From Mesorhizobium sp. (GTDB taxonomy: Bacteria > Pseudomonadota > Alphaproteobacteria > Rhizobiales > Rhizobiaceae): DNA of 54,148 nt. The stretch's first letter is position 1; each line of letters starts with the position of its first letter. Where the stretch lies: positions 1 through 54,148 of the forward strand of contig SAQG01000041.1 of assembly GCA_004020315.1 (NCBI GenBank), in the 5' to 3' direction. Both the position numbers and the translations under genes were made by a program. Of this stretch, positions 16,348 to 24,748 are shown piece after piece. A model generated the notes under the pieces. That model was not told where the DNA came from. It ran no database searches and saw only the letters and a list, made by a program, of their open reading frames with translations.

Positions 16348-17295
16348 TTAGTCTTTTAGGTGTTCGAGCCAGGTTTGCGCCTGGTCTGTGGCCTCAATGA
16401 TGAAGCGGGTACAGCGGGCGGATGCACTCGGTTCGTCCATGCGCGCAATCACCCAGCCGACATAGGTCAGGCTTCTGAGCAACCTGAAGAGCGGCAGCGG
16501 ATGCAGGTCGATCGGGCGGGCCTGCAAATATCCATCGAGGAAACGGCGACCGGCTGCGCCATCCGGTGCATAGCGGTGCAGGCGGTTCATGGTTGTCGCC
16601 AGATCGAACAGCCGAAAGCCATATCCGCCGTCGTCAAAATCAATAAGATGTACCGCGCCATTGCCGATCAGCACGTTCTCGGGGACGGCATCGGCGTGAA
16701 TGAGGCCGTAGTCGAGTTCCGGCGCGAGCCGCGACAGGACGCGCTGGGCGGCCTGCCGGGTTTTGGTCAGCAGCGCCGCCTGGTCCGCGGTCAGAGCCGG
16801 GTTTTCCCAAAACCGCCCCCAAAGCGGATTGTCGCCCAACAGCCCCTCTGCGTCCCACGCCGGGCGGAAGAACCCCGCGGGCGCGTCCCATCCATCGGAA
16901 ATGTCGTGCAGCCGCGCGAGCGCACCGCCAAGCCTGAGGGCTATCCCGGACAGGTCAGCGTCCTGCGCCAACTGGCCTTCCTTCATCAAAGGCGTGCCGT
17001 CGAGATAGGTGAGCACATCAACGGTGGTGTCTCCGACTGTGGCGCAGAGGCTGCCGTCCCGCGCTGGAACCGGGCGCGGCACATTTAGGCCGCCCCCTTC
17101 AAGCGCGGCCATCCAGGCCAGTTCCGAGGCCAGCTCAACCTGGCTCCGATAGCCTGGTCTGTGCAGGCGCAGCGCCAGCGGCCCCGCGGGCGCTTCGACG
17201 CGGAACACCCGGTTCTCCCGTGCCGCGACAAGCGTGACTGAACAGCCCCCGAGCCCCCAAAGCGAGAGCGCATCAACCACGCGCGGGTCATTCAT
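16348..17295 (-). CDS. APH-fold kinase, hydroxylysine/homoserine-kinase type
   Basis: Small-molecule kinase of 315 residues with the aminoglycoside-phosphotransferase fold: catalytic loop His200-Ala-Asp202 to Asn207 (HADAVPENVL) and Mg-binding Asp219-Phe-Asp221 (LIDFDDGGYGFRLFDLA). The GYGFRLFDLAT ending is typical of the HYKK/ThrB-like branch. The start at 17295 (MNDPRVVDAL) is chosen because GGGAG sits 5 bases before it, and it overlaps the stop of the upstream PLP gene by 8 bases; a TTG further upstream is less likely. In animals and bacteria such kinases phosphorylate 5-hydroxylysine or similar amino alcohols, whose products are cleaved by a PLP phospho-lyase like the one encoded immediately before it. 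Confidence 0.8.
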   Translation of the reverse strand: MNDPRVVDALSLWGLGGCSVTLVAARENRVFRVEAPAGPLALRLHRPGYRSQVELASELAWMAALEGGGLNVPRPVPARDGSLCATVGDTTVDVLTYLDGTPLMKEGQLAQDADLSGIALRLGGALARLHDISDGWDAPAGFFRPAWDAEGLLGDNPLWGRFWENPALTADQAALLTKTRQAAQRVLSRLAPELDYGLIHADAVPENVLIGNGAVHLIDFDDGGYGFRLFDLATTMNRLHRYAPDGAAGRRFLDGYLQARPIDLHPLPLFRLLRSLTYVGWVIARMDEPSASARCTRFIIEATDQAQTWLEHLKD

Positions 17296-18586
17296 CAGGC
17301 GCTCCCAGATCCGCAAGAACGTCGTCCAGAATTCCGAGCATGTATTCGGCGTTCTCTTTCGAGAAAGGCATCGGGGGGCGGATCTTGAGGGTGTTGTAAT
17401 GGATGCCCAGCCGGTTCATCAGCACGCCGCGGCGGCGCATTTCATTGGCCACGCGCGCCGCGTGAGCCGGCGCGGGCGCCTTGGTCGTGCGATCACCGAC
17501 GATCTCGGCGCCGAAGAACAGCCCATAGCCCCGGACGTCGCCAATCCACTCGTATTTCCTGGCGAGCTTCGTCAGGCCGTCACGTGCATAGGCCCCGACA
17601 ATGCGGGCATTTTCCTGCAACCCTTCGGTCTCGATGACGTCCAGCACCGCATCCGCGGCGGCACAGGAAACCGGATTGCCGCCGAACGTGTTGAAATACC
17701 GGAACGATTTGCGGAACGCGGCCATGATGTCCGGCGTGGTCACCACGGCGGCGACTGGATGGCCGTTGCCCATTGGCTTGCCCATAGTCACCACATCGGG
17801 CTGCGCCCCGATCCGCTGGTGGCCCCAGAACCGTTCGCCGTTGCGGCCAAAGCCGGGCTGCACCTCGTCCGCGATGAAGATGCCGCCCGCCTTGCGGACC
17901 TCTGTCAGTGCGGGATTCAGCCAGCCGGGATCGAGATGCGGGAAGCCCTCGTTCAGGAACGCCGGGCACAGAATAATGCCGGCAAAGCCGTGGCCCGACC
18001 GTTCCAGATCGTCGATCGCCTCGGCCACCGTGCGGGCAAAGGCCATGGCATGGGCAGGGCCGGGATCGCCACCCAGCGGCCGGTAGCTGTCCGGCGCGGG
18101 AACGTGGCGAACATGGCTGCCGTCGCCCGTAGACGGGATGTTCGTGCGCGACAGCTGGGACACGGCAGTGGTGTTGCCATGATAGGTGTGGTCGGTGGCG
18201 ATGATCCCATGTTTGCCAGTCACCGCTTCGGCCATGCGCAGGGCGATGTCGTTGGCCTCGGACCCCGTGCAGGTCATGATCGCGGTGGAAAGATCAGGCT
18301 CGAAGGTGCCGGTCAGCCGCTCGACATAGTCCAGGATACCTTCGTGCAGGTAACGGGTATGGGTATTGAGCGTTGACGCTTGCCGGCAGATCGCCTCGAC
18401 GACACGCGGATGGCAGTGTCCGACATGCGGCACGTTGTTGTAGCAATCGAGATATTTCCTCCCGTCCGCATCCCAGACCCAGACCCCGTCGCCCCGGACC
18501 AGATGGACGGGCTCTTCGTAGAAGGTCGAGACATTGGGGCCGAGCAGTCTGGATCGTCTTTCCAGTATATCTTTAGTTGTCGCCAT
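17288..18586 (-). CDS. Class III PLP enzyme, amino-alcohol phosphate phospho-lyase type
   Basis: PLP enzyme of fold type I, 432 residues, with DEVQPGFGR (Asp240) and the Schiff-base Lys270 in VVTMGKPMGNGHPVA. The sequence YLDCYNNVPHVGHCHPRVV, LNTHTRYLHEGILDYVERL and FIADEVQPGFGRNG resembles ethanolamine-phosphate phospho-lyase and 5-phosphohydroxylysine phospho-lyase rather than ordinary transaminases. That class removes phosphate and ammonia together to leave an aldehyde. The ATG at 18586 shares a base with the TGA of the aldehyde dehydrogenase gene (TGATG). Pairing with an APH kinase downstream and an aldehyde dehydrogenase upstream supports a phosphorylate, eliminate, oxidise route. A plain aminotransferase remains the alternative. 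Confidence 0.8.
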   Translation of the reverse strand: MATTKDILERRSRLLGPNVSTFYEEPVHLVRGDGVWVWDADGRKYLDCYNNVPHVGHCHPRVVEAICRQASTLNTHTRYLHEGILDYVERLTGTFEPDLSTAIMTCTGSEANDIALRMAEAVTGKHGIIATDHTYHGNTTAVSQLSRTNIPSTGDGSHVRHVPAPDSYRPLGGDPGPAHAMAFARTVAEAIDDLERSGHGFAGIILCPAFLNEGFPHLDPGWLNPALTEVRKAGGIFIADEVQPGFGRNGERFWGHQRIGAQPDVVTMGKPMGNGHPVAAVVTTPDIMAAFRKSFRYFNTFGGNPVSCAAADAVLDVIETEGLQENARIVGAYARDGLTKLARKYEWIGDVRGYGLFFGAEIVGDRTTKAPAPAHAARVANEMRRRGVLMNRLGIHYNTLKIRPPMPFSKENAEYMLGILDDVLADLGAPDE

Positions 18587-20070
18587 CACAGTTGAATCCA
18601 GGCCGTCTTGAGATCAAGAAACTTGTCCAGCGCGTGCGGGGATTTGTCGTAGCCGTTGCCCGACTGCCGGTGGCCGCCCAGCGGCACCGTCAGGTCGGAC
18701 CCGCCGTAGGTGTTGACGTGGACGACGCCGGCCCGGATATCGCGAACCATCCGGTGCGCGCGGGACAGGTTGGATGTCCAGACCGCCGCGGCAAGGCCGA
18801 AATCCGTACCGTTGGCAAGGCGGATCGCATCGGTCTCGTCCGTGAACGGCGTGACCGCCAGGACCGGGCCGAAGACCTCGTTGCGAAACAGGTCCATCGT
18901 CGGGGTCACGTCCGCTATTACGGTCGGCTGCATGTACCAGCCGCCTGTCGCTTCGAGCGTGCGCGCGCCGCCCGTCAGCAGCCGAGCGCCTTCGTCGAGC
19001 GCGCCGGCGACGAAGCCTTGCGCGCGCTCGAGTTGTGGCAGCGAATTCATCGCGCCTGCCTCTGTCGAAAGGTCCAGGGGGTCGCCCACCCTCACAGCTG
19101 CTGCGATTCTCGCTACTTCGGCAGCGAAATCGTCGGCCACCGATGCCTGGACCAGGAGACGTGAGCCCGCGATGCAGACCTGGCCCGAGTTGCGGAAAAT
19201 TCCATAGACCGCCACTCTGGCTGCGGCGGCCAGATCGGGCGCGTCGGCAAAGACAATATTCGGGCTTTTGCCCCCCAGTTCCAGATAAACGCGCTTCAGG
19301 TTCGACCGTGCTGCATAGTCCAGCAGCCGCCGGCCCACGCCGCCCGAGCCGGTGAAGGCAAGAACGTCCACCTCCATCGAGAGCCCCAGGGCCTGACCCG
19401 CGACGGGGCCTTGGCCGGTCACCACGTTGAAGACCCCCGGTGGGACGCCAGCCTCGATGGCCAGTTCCGCCAGCCGCAAAAGTGTCAGCGAGGCGGTTTC
19501 GGCCGGCTTCAGGACGACCGAGTTTCCGGCTGCCAGCGCGGGCGCGATTTTCCACGCGCCGATCATCAGTGGAAAGTTCCACGGCACGATCACGCCCACG
19601 ACCCCGATCGGCTGCTTGTGAACCAGCCCCAGCACGCTTCCATCGGTGGGAGCGATCTCGCCATAGACCTTATCAATCAGTTCGCCGTAATAGCGGAACG
19701 TGGCCGCGGCGCTCAGGGGTTCCGCCTTCAACGCCATGCTGATTTCGGTGCCGTTGTCGCGCACGCCCAGAACAGCAAGGTCCAGCGCCCGGGCCTCGAT
19801 CAGGTCCGCCATTTTCAGAAGGACCTTCTTGCGTTCCACCGGGGACCGGCGCGACCAGTCACCCCGCTCAAAGGCGGACCGAGCCGAGCCGCAGGCCGCA
19901 TCTAGGTCTTGGGCCGTCGCATCGGCGATGGTAGTGAGCCGCGACCCGTCGAGCGGCGACAGGACATCCAGCGTCGCTCCGTCTGCCGCCGCGCGGCCCG
20001 CGCCATCAATGAAAAGCCCAGCCGCCGGAACGGGCATGGCTCGACGGGCATCGATGTCAGCCTGCTTCAT
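18586..20070 (-). CDS. NAD(P)-dependent aldehyde dehydrogenase
   Basis: Aldehyde dehydrogenase of 494 residues with all catalytic parts: Asn165 in PWNFP, Glu264 in LELGGKSPN, and nucleophile Cys299 in NSGQVCIAGSR, plus EVFGPVLAVTPF. It resembles PuuC-type enzymes acting on amino-aldehydes. The ATG at 20070 lies inside the 3' end of tctA (14-base overlap) and its stop overlaps the PLP gene, so the three are tightly coupled. It likely oxidises the aldehyde set free by the phospho-lyase, or a demethylation product, to a carboxylic acid. Confidence 0.9.
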   Translation of the reverse strand: MKQADIDARRAMPVPAAGLFIDGAGRAAADGATLDVLSPLDGSRLTTIADATAQDLDAACGSARSAFERGDWSRRSPVERKKVLLKMADLIEARALDLAVLGVRDNGTEISMALKAEPLSAAATFRYYGELIDKVYGEIAPTDGSVLGLVHKQPIGVVGVIVPWNFPLMIGAWKIAPALAAGNSVVLKPAETASLTLLRLAELAIEAGVPPGVFNVVTGQGPVAGQALGLSMEVDVLAFTGSGGVGRRLLDYAARSNLKRVYLELGGKSPNIVFADAPDLAAAARVAVYGIFRNSGQVCIAGSRLLVQASVADDFAAEVARIAAAVRVGDPLDLSTEAGAMNSLPQLERAQGFVAGALDEGARLLTGGARTLEATGGWYMQPTVIADVTPTMDLFRNEVFGPVLAVTPFTDETDAIRLANGTDFGLAAAVWTSNLSRAHRMVRDIRAGVVHVNTYGGSDLTVPLGGHRQSGNGYDKSPHALDKFLDLKTAWIQL

Positions 20071-21553
20071 TAAGGTTTTTCCGCTCGTAGTAATGCGACC
20101 AGGCGAACGCAGTCACCGCAACGATCGCGAAAACTAGGAAAGTCGCGGCCAGCGGCCGGGTCAGGAAGATCGTCGGATCGCCGCCCGAAATGCTCATCGA
20201 TTGCTTAAGGCGCTGCTCGAGCATCGGACCCAGCACCAGTCCGACGACCATGGGAAACGCCGGGATGCCGTTCTTGAGCATGAAGCGCCCGAGGATAGCA
20301 AATACCAGGGTGAACAGCGCGTCGCTGACCCGGAAGTTCTGCGTGTAAGTGCCGATAAACCCGAGCACAAGGATGGCGGCCCCGATCGCTCGAGGTGTGA
20401 TGGAGGACAGCCGCACCACCTGTTTCGTGAACGCCAGAAGCAGGACGACGACGAAGATGTTGAGGATAAACAGTGAGATATAGAGACCAGAAATGAAATC
20501 GGCATGCTCTGCGAACAGCTGCGGCCCCGGGATGATGTTGTGGATCATGAAAACCGCCAGGAGCATCGCCATCAGGGGATCGGCCGGAATGCCGAGCGCC
20601 AGTAGCGGCACGAGCACTGTCGAGGTGCAGGCGCTGATCGAAACCTCGGACGCGACAAGGCCCTCGGGAGAGCCCTTGCCAAATTCCTCGGGCTTCTTCG
20701 AGAAGCGCCGCGCCAGCGAATATGACAGGAACTGCGCGCCGAACTCTCCGACCCCCGGCAGGAGCCCCATCACCACGCCAAGCGCGCTGGAGCGAATAAC
20801 GGTCGCGCGGTATTTGAAGACCTCCAACAGGCCATGGAATCGCCCGGTCGCGCCCAGATCGGCGGGGGCCGGAGGCGATGTTTTGGTTTCAAGCAGCACG
20901 AAGGCCTGGCTCATGGCGAACAGCCCGATCACCATCGGAACCATCGGCACGCCGCCGACCAGCCAGGTTTGATCGAAGGTGTAACGCAGGGTGTTGTGCG
21001 GGCTTTCGAAGCCCACGGTCGCGAGGAACGCGCCAATGCCGAAGGTCAGGATGGCACCCGGAATGTTGTGGTGGTGCGCCAGGATCACCGACACTGTTGC
21101 CAGCACCATGACCATCGCGTATTCGGGCGGCCCGAACCGTTCGGCCACCTGAGCCATGACCGGAGCGAGGAAGATCAGTGCGACGATCGAGATTATACCG
21201 CCGACGAAAGACGAGGAATAGGCCAGGGATAGGGCGCGCATAGGCTGGCCCTTCTTGGCCAGAGGGTAGCCGTCGTAGGTCGTCAGCACGTTGACCGGCG
21301 TTCCCGGCACCCGGATCAGGATGGCCGGGATGGCGCCGCCATACCAGGCGCCGCCATAGCAGCCCAGCAACAGTATGATGCCTGGAAGGGGATCCATTGT
21401 CAGGGAGAACGGGAGGGCGATTGCCATGGCCCCGGCCGGTTCCATCCCCGGAACCGCCCCGACCAGAATGCCGGCTATGGCCCCGATGAACAGCGCCAGG
21501 ATCACCTGCCAATGGGCGATTTCAGAGAAGCCGAGAAGGATCGAGTCGATCAT
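20057..21553 (-). CDS. tctA: TctA-family large membrane subunit
   Basis: Large permease subunit (about 498 residues, 11-12 predicted membrane helices) of a tripartite tricarboxylate-type transporter. Family signatures: GAIAGILVGAVPGMEPAGAM near the start, GGAIPAILIRVPGTPVNVLT, LLPGVGEFGAQFLSYSLARR and SACTSTVLVPLLALGIP. The start at 21553 overlaps the tctB stop (ATGA); the longer open frame upstream is not TctA-like. It works in the inner membrane with TctB and the periplasmic binding protein, driven by an ion gradient. The substrate is set by the binding protein and is not necessarily citrate. Confidence 0.92.
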   Translation of the reverse strand: MIDSILLGFSEIAHWQVILALFIGAIAGILVGAVPGMEPAGAMAIALPFSLTMDPLPGIILLLGCYGGAWYGGAIPAILIRVPGTPVNVLTTYDGYPLAKKGQPMRALSLAYSSSFVGGIISIVALIFLAPVMAQVAERFGPPEYAMVMVLATVSVILAHHHNIPGAILTFGIGAFLATVGFESPHNTLRYTFDQTWLVGGVPMVPMVIGLFAMSQAFVLLETKTSPPAPADLGATGRFHGLLEVFKYRATVIRSSALGVVMGLLPGVGEFGAQFLSYSLARRFSKKPEEFGKGSPEGLVASEVSISACTSTVLVPLLALGIPADPLMAMLLAVFMIHNIIPGPQLFAEHADFISGLYISLFILNIFVVVLLLAFTKQVVRLSSITPRAIGAAILVLGFIGTYTQNFRVSDALFTLVFAILGRFMLKNGIPAFPMVVGLVLGPMLEQRLKQSMSISGGDPTIFLTRPLAATFLVFAIVAVTAFAWSHYYERKNLNEAG

Positions 21554-22131
21554 AGATAGCCTCCCATAAAGTTGCCCACTGAAGCCGGAAAGAATTGCAG
21601 GAACACCGGAACGGGAAACCAGATGTCGAGGCCGACCCGGAAGGCCAGAACGATGGCGAAGGTCACGGCCAAGGCGACCCAGGGCCATCGGCCGCCACGC
21701 AATCCGGACATAAGGTAAAGCGCCTGCATGAACAGGATCGACGAGATGGTAAAGCCGAGATAGTTGACCGCGACGAGGTAGACCAGGAAGGCAGCGCCGT
21801 ATTGCAGGGATTTACCCATCCCTTCGAAAGCGGCGAGAACGCGCCGACCGAAGCCGGGATCCCGGCTCAGGCGGACCAGAAGGATCGGAAACATCGCTCC
21901 CCCGATCAGGCCGAAGCCAAGCGCCGTCATCGGCCAGAACCAGGGCTCCTGGAACATGCCAAGATCGCGCCTTCCCTCGCGTGTAGCGATTGGAAGAAGT
22001 AAAAGCGCAACGAGGGCGAACCCCCAGAGAATCGTCCCGCTTGTCGCCGAGGCCGTGACCTCGATCTCCTCTTCGAACCCTGGGTTCTCCGCGTCTGCGA
22101 TGGACGGGGCATGATCGATGTGCGTGGTCAT
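21550..22131 (-). CDS. tctB: TctB-family small membrane subunit
   Basis: Small membrane subunit, 193 residues, with four hydrophobic segments (around 35-52, 68-86, 110-132 and 148-175) and an acidic N-terminal cytoplasmic stretch. Low conservation is normal for TctB; the identification rests on topology, on motifs such as PWFWPMTALGFGLIGGAMFP, and on the position between tctC and tctA. Its last codons overlap the tctA start, while 68 bases separate it from tctC. Confidence 0.85.
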   Translation of the reverse strand: MTTHIDHAPSIADAENPGFEEEIEVTASATSGTILWGFALVALLLLPIATREGRRDLGMFQEPWFWPMTALGFGLIGGAMFPILLVRLSRDPGFGRRVLAAFEGMGKSLQYGAAFLVYLVAVNYLGFTISSILFMQALYLMSGLRGGRWPWVALAVTFAIVLAFRVGLDIWFPVPVFLQFFPASVGNFMGGYL

Positions 22132-22199
22132 TCAGCTCCTCCCAAAGCCCTACATTCAGGCGGCCCGCGGGCCCCTTGTTCATGAGTGCACGGTGGAGA

Positions 22200-23144
22200 T
22201 CAGTTGCCCTTCTTGTTCTTCGCGAATAGCGCCTCGATCGCGGCATAGTTGGCGTCGATCCGGGCCTGCGCCTCTTCGGCACCCTGCCAGTAGATCTCCG
22301 TGCCGGTCGTTTCAGCAAATTGACGGGCGCGATCGGATTGCAGGGCTTTTTGGGCCATCTCGGCCAGCCGGTCCTTCACCTCTTGCGGAGTGCCGGCGGG
22401 AACGAAGAGGCCAGACCACAGCGGAAATGCAGCGCCCTCCACTTGTTCGCTCAGAAGCGGTGCGTTTGGCACCAGAGAAATCGGGTTTTGCGTATAGGCG
22501 GCAAGCACCTTGACCTTGTCCATGCAAGCCAGCATCAGCCCCATCGTCGTGTTCATGACATCCGCATCGCCACTGGCCAGGGTCGAGCATTCGGTCAGGT
22601 CATAACCGGTCTCGGTGGCGAATTCGAAACCATGCTGGCGGGCTGCTTCGAAAGTCTGCTGCGCCGGAAGGGTTTCAAAGCCAAAATGGGCAAACTTGAC
22701 GGGGTTCGACTTCGCATATTCGGCGAGTTCGGCGATGTTCGAATAGGGCGCATCAGCCCGCCCGACCAATACGAATGGGAAATTCATGAACAGGCCGACG
22801 ACCTCGAAGTCATCGCGCTTATAGGGCGCCACTCCCTGAACGATGTAGCTGGTCGGAATGTCGATCAGCAGGTTGCCGACCGTATAGCCGTCCGGAGGCG
22901 AGGAGGCCAAGGCCTGCGCTCCTTCGATCCCGAACCCTCCTGAACGGTTGACAACTTTGCCGGGCACCCCAGTCTGCTTGTTAAACTCCTCCACGAGGAT
23001 GCGAAGCAACTGGTCGTCCACATCTCCCGGAGCCCAGGGCTCGATGTAGGTCACCGGCCTTTCCGGATACTCCGCTGCTGCCATGGTCGTGAGGCTGGTC
23101 GTCGCAACCAGCGCCGCTGCCGTGAATTTCAAGAACTTCTTCAT
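22200..23144 (-). CDS. tctC: TctC/Bug-type periplasmic binding protein
   Basis: Extracytoplasmic solute receptor of 314 residues. The start at 23144 (MKKFLKFTAAALVATTSLTT) follows GGGAGG and gives a signal peptide cut probably after the AAA near residue 24. Bug-fold landmarks are YPERPVTYIEPWAPGDVDDQ, a loop with GGFGIEGAQALASSPPDGYT and a C-terminal helix of the usual length. It is the first gene of the ten-gene operon, divergent from the IclR regulator. Bug receptors bind small carboxylates and related molecules; the ligand here is unknown. Confidence 0.9.
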   Translation of the reverse strand: MKKFLKFTAAALVATTSLTTMAAAEYPERPVTYIEPWAPGDVDDQLLRILVEEFNKQTGVPGKVVNRSGGFGIEGAQALASSPPDGYTVGNLLIDIPTSYIVQGVAPYKRDDFEVVGLFMNFPFVLVGRADAPYSNIAELAEYAKSNPVKFAHFGFETLPAQQTFEAARQHGFEFATETGYDLTECSTLASGDADVMNTTMGLMLACMDKVKVLAAYTQNPISLVPNAPLLSEQVEGAAFPLWSGLFVPAGTPQEVKDRLAEMAQKALQSDRARQFAETTGTEIYWQGAEEAQARIDANYAAIEALFAKNKKGN

Positions 23145-23250
23145 GTCGGCCTCCCTTGCTTGCATGTTGTTTCATTATTATCTACACTGGTTCAAAATAT
23201 GTTGACGGGCGGAGGCCGATCTGTCAAGCCTATTCCGCGGAGAGGAAGAA
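23145..23250. promoter_or_regulatory. Divergent control region, tctC operon / iclR
   Basis: This 106-base region separates two divergent transcripts. Its middle (23165-23205) is clearly AT-rich and includes TTCATTATTATC and TTCAAAATATG, suitable for overlapping promoters and for binding of the IclR protein. I cannot define a clean inverted repeat or confident -35/-10 pairs. Confidence 0.45.
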
Positions 23251-24078
23251 ATGACATTACTTGCAACCGAAAAGGTCACTGGCGGGTCGATGAAAACGAT
23301 CGACAAAGCGCTGTTTCTGTTGGATTTCTTTCTGCCAGACACCCCTGAGTGGAGGCTGAGCGACCTGGCGCGCGCGGCTGGGATGGACAAGGTCACCGTG
23401 ATGCGAATCTTGAAGTCGCTCGCCATGAAAGGGATCGTCGAGCAGCACCCGGAGACGAAGAAATACCGTCTTGGAACGGCCGTTCTTCGTCTCGCAAGGA
23501 TCAGGGAGGCATGCTTCCCTGTGGTAGCGGTTCTTCACCCCGTTCTTGAGTGGCTTGCCGCCGAGACCGGCGAAACTACACACGCCTGCCTGTTCTCCGG
23601 CTCTTCCATGACGACCATAGCGATAGCCGAGCCCAACCGCGCGACACGAGTATTCGTGGATCCCGCGCAGCCGCTTCCCGTCTATGCGACCGCGTCTGGG
23701 CTCTCCTATCTCGCGCACGCGCGTGACGCGGTCGTGGAGGAGACGCTCGCACGCCTGACCCTGAGGGCCTACTCCGGTCACACTCCCGTGGATATGGGGA
23801 CGGTCCGTGCCAGCCTGAAAGTCGTGCAAGAGCGGGGTTACGCGATCTCGTCCAGGACCTTCGAAGAAGACACGACTGGGATTGCCGCACCGGTCTTCGA
23901 CTGGCACGGCAACGTGCTGGCCACCATAGCTGCCGCATGCGTTGCAAGTCGCCTAACCAAGGAAGTCGAAGCGCGGATCGTCGCTGCTGTACGGCAGGCG
24001 GCGGCCGACGCGACCAGAGCAATGGGCGGCGACGTCACCCGGACTTCAGGCAAGCGCCAACAGGAGATGAACGCTTGA
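23251..24078 (+). CDS. IclR-family transcriptional regulator
   Basis: Regulator of 275 residues: N-terminal winged helix (IDKALFLLDFFL, WRLSDLARAAGMDKVTVMRI, MKGIVEQHPETKKYRLG) and a C-terminal GAF-like effector domain (ATASGLSYLAHA, ERGYAISSRTFEEDTTGIAAPVFD). GAGAGGA precedes the ATG. It is divergent to the TctABC/catabolic operon and cotranscribed with a HAD phosphatase and an aminotransferase, so it probably controls both arms in response to the imported compound or an intermediate. Confidence 0.9.
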   Translation: MTLLATEKVTGGSMKTIDKALFLLDFFLPDTPEWRLSDLARAAGMDKVTVMRILKSLAMKGIVEQHPETKKYRLGTAVLRLARIREACFPVVAVLHPVLEWLAAETGETTHACLFSGSSMTTIAIAEPNRATRVFVDPAQPLPVYATASGLSYLAHARDAVVEETLARLTLRAYSGHTPVDMGTVRASLKVVQERGYAISSRTFEEDTTGIAAPVFDWHGNVLATIAAACVASRLTKEVEARIVAAVRQAAADATRAMGGDVTRTSGKRQQEMNA

Positions 24079-24734
24079 CCCCAAGTGCCCTTGTGCTTGA
24101 TTTCGGTGGCGTTATCTCGAAAACCCTGTTCGAGACCCACAACCTTAGCGAAGACGCCTTGGGCCTGCCGCGCGGGACCCTCGATTGGAAGGGACCGTTC
24201 GATCCGTCCACCGATCCGCTCTGGCGTGAGATGCAGGCCGGCAAGATCAGCGAACGAGACTACTGGTATCGGCGGGCGCGGGAAACGGGTACTCTGGCTG
24301 GCGAGACCTGGGACGACCTGCCGCCTTTCCTGGCCGCCATTCGGGGCAACGACCCCGCTGCCGTCATCCGCCCCGAGGCGCTGACGGCCATCGACCGGGC
24401 GAAATCAGCCGGCTGCAAGTTGGCGATCCTGTCGAACGAGCTGGACCTGTTCTATGGCCCCGAGTTTCGAACCAAGCTTCCCTTCCTCGCCTCCTTCGAC
24501 CTAATCGTCGATGCCACTTATACCGGCATTCTGAAGCCAGACCCCCGAGCCTTCGCGTTCGCCACTGAGGGGCTGCGGATACCGGCGGCGAACTGCGTCT
24601 TTGTGGACGACCAGAAGCGCAATGTCGACGGCGCCGTCGCCGCCGGCATGCGCGCCGTCCTTTTCGACGTGCGCAACCCCGCACGATCCTACGCAGAGGC
24701 GCTGGGCCATCTCGGCCTCGCGCCGGAAACCTGA
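24075..24734 (+). CDS. HAD-superfamily hydrolase (TTG start)
   Basis: Phosphatase-like HAD protein of about 219 residues. Motif I reads VLDFGGVIS, so the second Asp of DxD is Gly, as in the YihX/epoxide-hydrolase N-terminal branch. Motif II is LSNELD, motif III LKPDPRAF and motif IV FVDDQKRNVDGA. The best start is TTG at 24075: it overlaps the IclR stop as TTGA and has AGGAG 8 bases upstream; no in-frame ATG fits. It may remove phosphate from a pathway or dead-end phospho-intermediate; the real substrate is unknown. Confidence 0.8.
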   Translation: MTPSALVLDFGGVISKTLFETHNLSEDALGLPRGTLDWKGPFDPSTDPLWREMQAGKISERDYWYRRARETGTLAGETWDDLPPFLAAIRGNDPAAVIRPEALTAIDRAKSAGCKLAILSNELDLFYGPEFRTKLPFLASFDLIVDATYTGILKPDPRAFAFATEGLRIPAANCVFVDDQKRNVDGAVAAGMRAVLFDVRNPARSYAEALGHLGLAPET

Positions 24735-24748
24735 CTCATGGAGCCACC

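Noticed and set aside
14856..16400. 514-residue plus-strand ORF
   Set aside because: Antisense shadow of the dimethylglycine-dehydrogenase-like gene, which has complete FAD and GcvT motifs.
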